A stretch of DNA of 64,000 nucleotides from Candidatus Dojkabacteria bacterium (GTDB lineage Bacteria; Patescibacteria; Dojkabacteria; SC72), in assembly GCA_023229785.1 (NCBI GenBank), contig JALNYV010000002.1:111350-175349 (forward strand), written 5' to 3'. Each line of letters starts with the position of its first letter. Positions within the stretch are counted from its first letter, which is position 1. Shown here piece after piece: positions 60,520 to 64,000 of this stretch. The notes below the pieces were generated by a model. That model was not told where the DNA came from and searched no databases. It was given only the letters and a program-made list of their open reading frames with translations. A program made the translations under genes and the position numbers.

Positions 60520-62362
60520 CTATATACCCTAATTTAGTATTATTTATGTATTTCAGATTCGTTACTTCTTTATTTAATTCTTGAACTGCATCTATTAACA
60601 TAGCAATTAATGGTATATATGATACAGTTTTTTGCTTCATATGGTTTTCATTTACCAACTCAGGAAATAACTTTTCTAAATCTTGAGCGATAACACCGTA
60701 AGATTTTTTATTGCCATCCTTCCAATTAAAACTACATGATTTAATTTTAGATAGAAGACTTAAACCATTTATATCCTCTATGTTAGTTTTCAAATCTCTA
60801 TCAGACGTTGTGTTAAAGTTTGTAGCCGATAAATCTCCAGTTGCTGCGTTAAACGATAATTTTGTAGTCGTTACCTTTGGAGTTTGATTACTCCCTGCCG
60901 CACCAACCATAACAGGGTAAAGTGTTGATACAGCTATTTCATCTGAAGCATTTAGAATGTTTGATGGTCCTTGAGATCCTGTATATCCTAAAGTACCTTG
61001 AGAACCAGAGTAACCTCTAGATCCTGTATACCCTAAAGAACCTGTATATCCAATAACACCTTGGATTCCTTGAGATCCGGTGTACCCAATTATACCCTGA
61101 ATTCCTTGAGATCCTGTGTACCCAATAACACCTTGGATACCTTGAGAACCAGAGTATCCTTGAATTCCTTGAGAACCGGTATAACCTCTAGATCCTGAGT
61201 ATCCTAGAGATCCTGTATATCCTATAACACCCTGAATCCCCTGAGAACCAGTATACCCTATAACACCCTGAATTCCTTGAGAACCAGAGTATCCAATGAC
61301 ACCTTGAATCCCTTGAGATCCTGTATATCCTATAGATCCAGAATATCCTATAGATCCTGTGTAACCTTGAATTCCTTGAGAACCAGAGTATCCAATGACA
61401 CCTTGGATTCCTTGAGAACCGTCATATCCTCTAGAACCGGTATACCCAATAACACCTTGGATTCCTTGAGATCCTGAGTATCCTTGACTTCCAGTATACC
61501 CAATGACACCTTGGATTCCTTGAGAACCATCATATCCTCTAGAACCGGTATACCCAATAACACCTTGAGAACCATTGTAACCTATAGAACCAGAGTATCC
61601 AATAGACCCTGTATACCCTATGACACCCTGAATTCCTTGAGAACCGGTGTACCCTATAACACCCTGAATTCCTTGAGAACCGGTGTATCCTCTAGAACCA
61701 GAATATCCTATAACACCTTGGATTCCTTGAGATCCTGAGTATCCTTGAGATCCGGTGTATCCTATAATACCCTGAATACCTTGAGAACCGGAATAACCTA
61801 TAATACCTTGAATACCTTGAGATCCCGAATATCCTAAAGAACCAGAATATCCTATAATACCCTGAATACCTTGAGAACCATCATATCCTCTAGAACCAGA
61901 GTAACCTATAGAACCAGTATACCCAATAACACCTTGAAGTCCCTGAGAACCTGAATATCCAATTACACCTTGAAGTCCCTGAGAACCATCATATCCTCTA
62001 GAACCAGAGTAACCTATAGATCCAGTATACCCAATAACACCTTGAATTCCCTGAGATCCAGAATATCCTATAACTCCCTGAATTCCTTGAGATCCGGTAT
62101 ATCCCCTAGATCCAGTATACCCAATAACACCTTGAATTCCCTGAGATCCAGAATATCCTATAACTCCCTGAATTCCTTGAGATCCGGTATATCCTATAAC
62201 TCCCTGAATTCCTTGAGATCCGGTATATCCTATAACACCTTGAATACCTTGAGATCCATTATATCCCCTAGATCCAGTATACCCAATAACACCTTGAATT
62301 CCTTGAGAACCAGTATATCCTATAGAGTTAGTCTGTGCTAGATCTCTTAAAGATATAGTCAT
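60512..62362 (-). CDS. Collagen-like tail fibre with S74 chaperone domain
   Basis: 616 residues. A short N-terminus (MTISLRDLAQTNSI) is followed by about 460 residues of Gly-X-Y triplets, mostly GYTGSQGIQGVI and GYSGSQGIQGVI. The C-terminal ~90 residues are an intramolecular chaperone (S74): TSDRDLKTNIEDINGLSLLS, then CSFNWKDGNKKSYGVIAQDL, ending in a helical trimerisation stalk. The Ser-Asp pair (SDRDLK) is the expected self-cleavage site. It follows a nearly identical gene, joined by ATGA. Probable receptor-binding or side fibre. Confidence 0.85.
   Translation of the reverse strand: MTISLRDLAQTNSIGYTGSQGIQGVIGYTGSRGYNGSQGIQGVIGYTGSQGIQGVIGYTGSQGIQGVIGYSGSQGIQGVIGYTGSRGYTGSQGIQGVIGYSGSQGIQGVIGYTGSIGYSGSRGYDGSQGLQGVIGYSGSQGLQGVIGYTGSIGYSGSRGYDGSQGIQGIIGYSGSLGYSGSQGIQGIIGYSGSQGIQGIIGYTGSQGYSGSQGIQGVIGYSGSRGYTGSQGIQGVIGYTGSQGIQGVIGYTGSIGYSGSIGYNGSQGVIGYTGSRGYDGSQGIQGVIGYTGSQGYSGSQGIQGVIGYTGSRGYDGSQGIQGVIGYSGSQGIQGYTGSIGYSGSIGYTGSQGIQGVIGYSGSQGIQGVIGYTGSQGIQGVIGYTGSLGYSGSRGYTGSQGIQGYSGSQGIQGVIGYTGSQGIQGIIGYTGSQGIQGVIGYTGSLGYTGSRGYSGSQGTLGYTGSQGPSNILNASDEIAVSTLYPVMVGAAGSNQTPKVTTTKLSFNAATGDLSATNFNTTSDRDLKTNIEDINGLSLLSKIKSCSFNWKDGNKKSYGVIAQDLEKLFPELVNENHMKQKTVSYIPLIAMLIDAVQELNKEVTNLKYINNTKLGYIDG
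60960..62330. repeat. Tandem 36-base coding repeats in the second fibre gene
   Basis: Direct repeats of about 36 bases, encoding GYTGSQGIQGVI-type units, with 9- and 18-base sub-repeats (GYSG, GSQ, GYDGSQ). They are in frame throughout with point variation at Thr/Ser and Val/Ile codons. Likely a site of slippage or recombination, including with the neighbouring gene. Confidence 0.85.
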
Positions 62363-64000
62363 AATATTCCCTTAATAATTAATTTAATATTCTCTATCTC
62401 TTTCTGTTGTGATTTAACTACTGATATTAATAAGGGTATCAATTGACTATAAGATACTGTTTTAATACCAGTAGATGTTTCTGTGACAACTTCTGGTAAT
62501 ATTTGTTCCAACTCCTGTGCTATAAAACCAAAAGCTGATATACCAGTATCCTTCCAGTTAAATTTAACTGGTCTAATCATATTAATTATATCTGTTACAT
62601 CATATATATCTGTAATATTATCTTTTAAATTAAAATCAGATAATGAATTAAAATCAGTTGCAGTTAAAGTTCCTGTTGATGGATTATAATATAATTTAGT
62701 AGTAGATACATCTAAAGATGATAAAATTCCTGTTGATAATGTACTAAATGGTATATATCTCTCTTGATTTGTTGAAGTATCATCTGATATATATACCACA
62801 GTACCAGAACCAGTATATCCAAGATTACCTTGTGAACCTACATATCCTCTTATACCTAAAGTTGTAGTTACTTGCCATGTGACACCATCATATATTATAG
62901 AAACTGAAGTACCAGATACATCTAATGTTAAGTCATCATTTATACCTTCTATTGTTGAACCATTTCTTAATACATACAAAACATTAACAGTCCATTGTCC
63001 ACTATCAACCAAAACTATTTCATCACCTAATAATGGAAGTCCTGGTAATATCACATTAAAAGAACCACCAGTAGTATCAGCTATAATATGATCACCAGCG
63101 ATTGCATTATAATTACTGTTCTTTATTTTCCACTGAGGATAAGAACCATTTAAACCTATAGATCCAGTGTAACCTAAAGAACCAGTGTATCCTATCACAT
63201 CTGAAGCAGATCCAGTGTAACCTAAAGAACCCTGAGATCCATCATATCCTCTAGATCCAGTATATCCTTGGATACCTTGAGAACCTGTATATCCTCTAGA
63301 TCCAGTGTAACCTAAAGAACCAGTGTATCCTATAACTCCTTGAATTCCTTGAGAACCTGTATATCCTATAATTCCTTGGATACCTTGAGATCCATCATAT
63401 CCTCTAGATCCAGTATATCCGGTGATTCCTAAAGAACCTGTATAACCTAAAGATCCAGAATATCCGGTGATTCCTTGAGATCCATCATATCCTCTAGATC
63501 CTGAATAACCTTGGATTCCTTGAGAACCTGAATATCCTAGAGATCCAGAATATCCTAAAGATCCAGTGTATCCCATAATACCTTGAATTCCTTGAGAACC
63601 TGAATATCCTAGAGATCCCTGAGATCCACTATATCCTTGAGAACCGGTATATCCTTGAGATCCTGAGTACCCTATAGTTCCTTGAGAACCGGTATATCCT
63701 AGAGATCCTGAGTATCCTATAATACCTTGAATTCCCTGAGAACCAGTATATCCGATGATACCTTGAGATCCTGAGTATCCTCTAGAACCTGAATAACCAA
63801 TAATTCCTTGAGAACCGGTATATCCAATGACTCCTTGGACACCTTGAGAACCTGTATATCCTATAGATCCTGAGTATCCTTGAGAACCAGTATAACCAAT
63901 GATTCCTATAGATCCAGAATAACCAATTACACCTTGAATTCCTTGAGATCCTGTGTATCCTTGAGAACCAGTATAACCAATGATTCCTATAGATCCAGAA
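62359..64000 (-). CDS. Collagen-like tail fibre with S74 domain (5' end outside window)
   Basis: The frame stays open from 62359 through 64000 with no stop, so the Met at 63576 is not the start and the 5' end lies beyond the window. About 280 or more residues of GYTGSQGIQG-type triplets are visible, then a ~150-residue domain (WKIKNSNYNAIAGDHIIADT to WQVTTTLGIRGYVG) unlike anything in the second fibre. A C-terminal S74 domain follows (SLSDFNLKDNITDIYDVTDI, FNWKDTGISAFGFIAQELEQ). It has the same architecture as the second fibre with a different tip. Confidence 0.82.
   Translation of the reverse strand, partial: SGSIGIIGYTGSQGYTGSQGIQGVIGYSGSIGIIGYTGSQGYSGSIGYTGSQGVQGVIGYTGSQGIIGYSGSRGYSGSQGIIGYTGSQGIQGIIGYSGSLGYTGSQGTIGYSGSQGYTGSQGYSGSQGSLGYSGSQGIQGIMGYTGSLGYSGSLGYSGSQGIQGYSGSRGYDGSQGITGYSGSLGYTGSLGITGYTGSRGYDGSQGIQGIIGYTGSQGIQGVIGYTGSLGYTGSRGYTGSQGIQGYTGSRGYDGSQGSLGYTGSASDVIGYTGSLGYTGSIGLNGSYPQWKIKNSNYNAIAGDHIIADTTGGSFNVILPGLPLLGDEIVLVDSGQWTVNVLYVLRNGSTIEGINDDLTLDVSGTSVSIIYDGVTWQVTTTLGIRGYVGSQGNLGYTGSGTVVYISDDTSTNQERYIPFSTLSTGILSSLDVSTTKLYYNPSTGTLTATDFNSLSDFNLKDNITDIYDVTDIINMIRPVKFNWKDTGISAFGFIAQELEQILPEVVTETSTGIKTVSYSQLIPLLISVVKSQQKEIENIKLIIKGIL
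63130..64000. repeat. Tandem 36-base coding repeats in the first fibre gene
   Basis: Same unit as in the second fibre (GYTG/GYSG-SQG-IQG), continuing to the window edge in one open frame. The two repeat blocks are in the same orientation, about 800 bases apart at their nearest edges, and share long identical stretches. Confidence 0.85.

Noticed and set aside
60541..60548. CATAAATA ahead of gp13 (and a similar one at 8148-8155 ahead of the MSLWG gene)
   Set aside because: One mismatch to the late-promoter octamer. Positions 22 and 27 bases before starts are plausible, but single-mismatch matches are frequent in this AT-rich sequence, so I do not call them.
61277..62341. Plus-strand frames rich in Arg/Ser/Thr/Asn in the fibre gene
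   Set aside because: Shadows of the 36-base collagen-like repeat on the minus strand; periodic sequence keeps several frames open.
63574..63576. ATG at 63576 as the start of the first fibre gene
   Set aside because: The Gly-X-Y frame continues upstream in the same register to the window edge without a stop and no ribosome site precedes this codon.
60960..64000. CRISPR-like regularly spaced repeats
   Set aside because: The spacers are not unique sequences; the entire array is in frame and encodes Gly-X-Y triplets, so it is a protein repeat.

Overview
The window is a contiguous piece of a T4-superfamily tailed phage (contractile-tail myovirus) genome. It is AT-rich and gap-poor. Every gene I can support lies on the minus strand, so transcription runs from position 64000 down to 1. 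Gene content and order (neck 13-14-15, terminase 16-17, sheath 18, tube 19, portal 20, 67, 21-22-23, 3, uvsY, uvsW, 55, 47-46, 45, 44, 62, regA, 43, uvsX, 41, 61) match aquatic T4-like phages such as those of cyanobacteria and other marine Gram-negatives. No photosynthesis genes are visible. A spanin pair and lipoprotein signal point to a Gram-negative host. The B12-dependent ribonucleotide reductase suggests a host with cobalamin available. I cannot name the host.

Region by region, in transcription order: (1) 64000-60512, two collagen-like tail-fibre proteins, the first cut by the window edge, each ending in an S74-type self-cleaving chaperone domain. (2) 60519-50792, neck, terminase, sheath, tube and portal genes. 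A complete Dps-type ferritin sits between the terminase subunits and an HNH homing endonuclease between sheath and tube. (3) 50789-43264, a 7.5 kb adhesin/fibre-like module inserted between the portal and prohead-core genes; it includes a GKDG-repeat protein, two secreted FnIII-like proteins and a 1141-residue structural protein. (4) 43222-37870, prohead core, protease, scaffold, major capsid and a tail-terminator-like gene, with one probable frameshifted gene. (5) 37856-31574, recombination and late-transcription genes (uvsY, uvsW, gp55, gp47, gp46) and a peptide deformylase. (6) 31517-18534, replisome and nucleotide genes; the DNA polymerase is split into two ORFs bridged by a 42-codon ORF. 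(7) 18537-12147, a glycan cluster with an RmlB-like dehydratase, a NovU-type sugar C-methyltransferase, two further methyltransferases and three glycosyltransferase-like genes. (8) 12114-6557, virion-associated proteins conserved in aquatic T4-likes. (9) 6560-4387, the lysis cassette, closed by a terminator. (10) 4331-21, primase, ThyX, class II ribonucleotide reductase and a glycosyltransferase.

Regulatory signals fit T4 logic. Sigma70-like early promoters (TTGACA or TTGCTT with a TATAGT, TAGTAT or TATATT -10) precede replication operons and gp55. TATAAATA late promoters precede gp18, gp20, gp67, gp22, gp3 and a virion kinase gene. gp55 is the late sigma factor expected to read those late promoters with the gp45 clamp as activator. 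Many neighbouring genes overlap as ATGA or TAATG, indicating translational coupling. No stretch longer than about 130 bases lacks a gene. I saw no tRNA gene or CRISPR array by eye.
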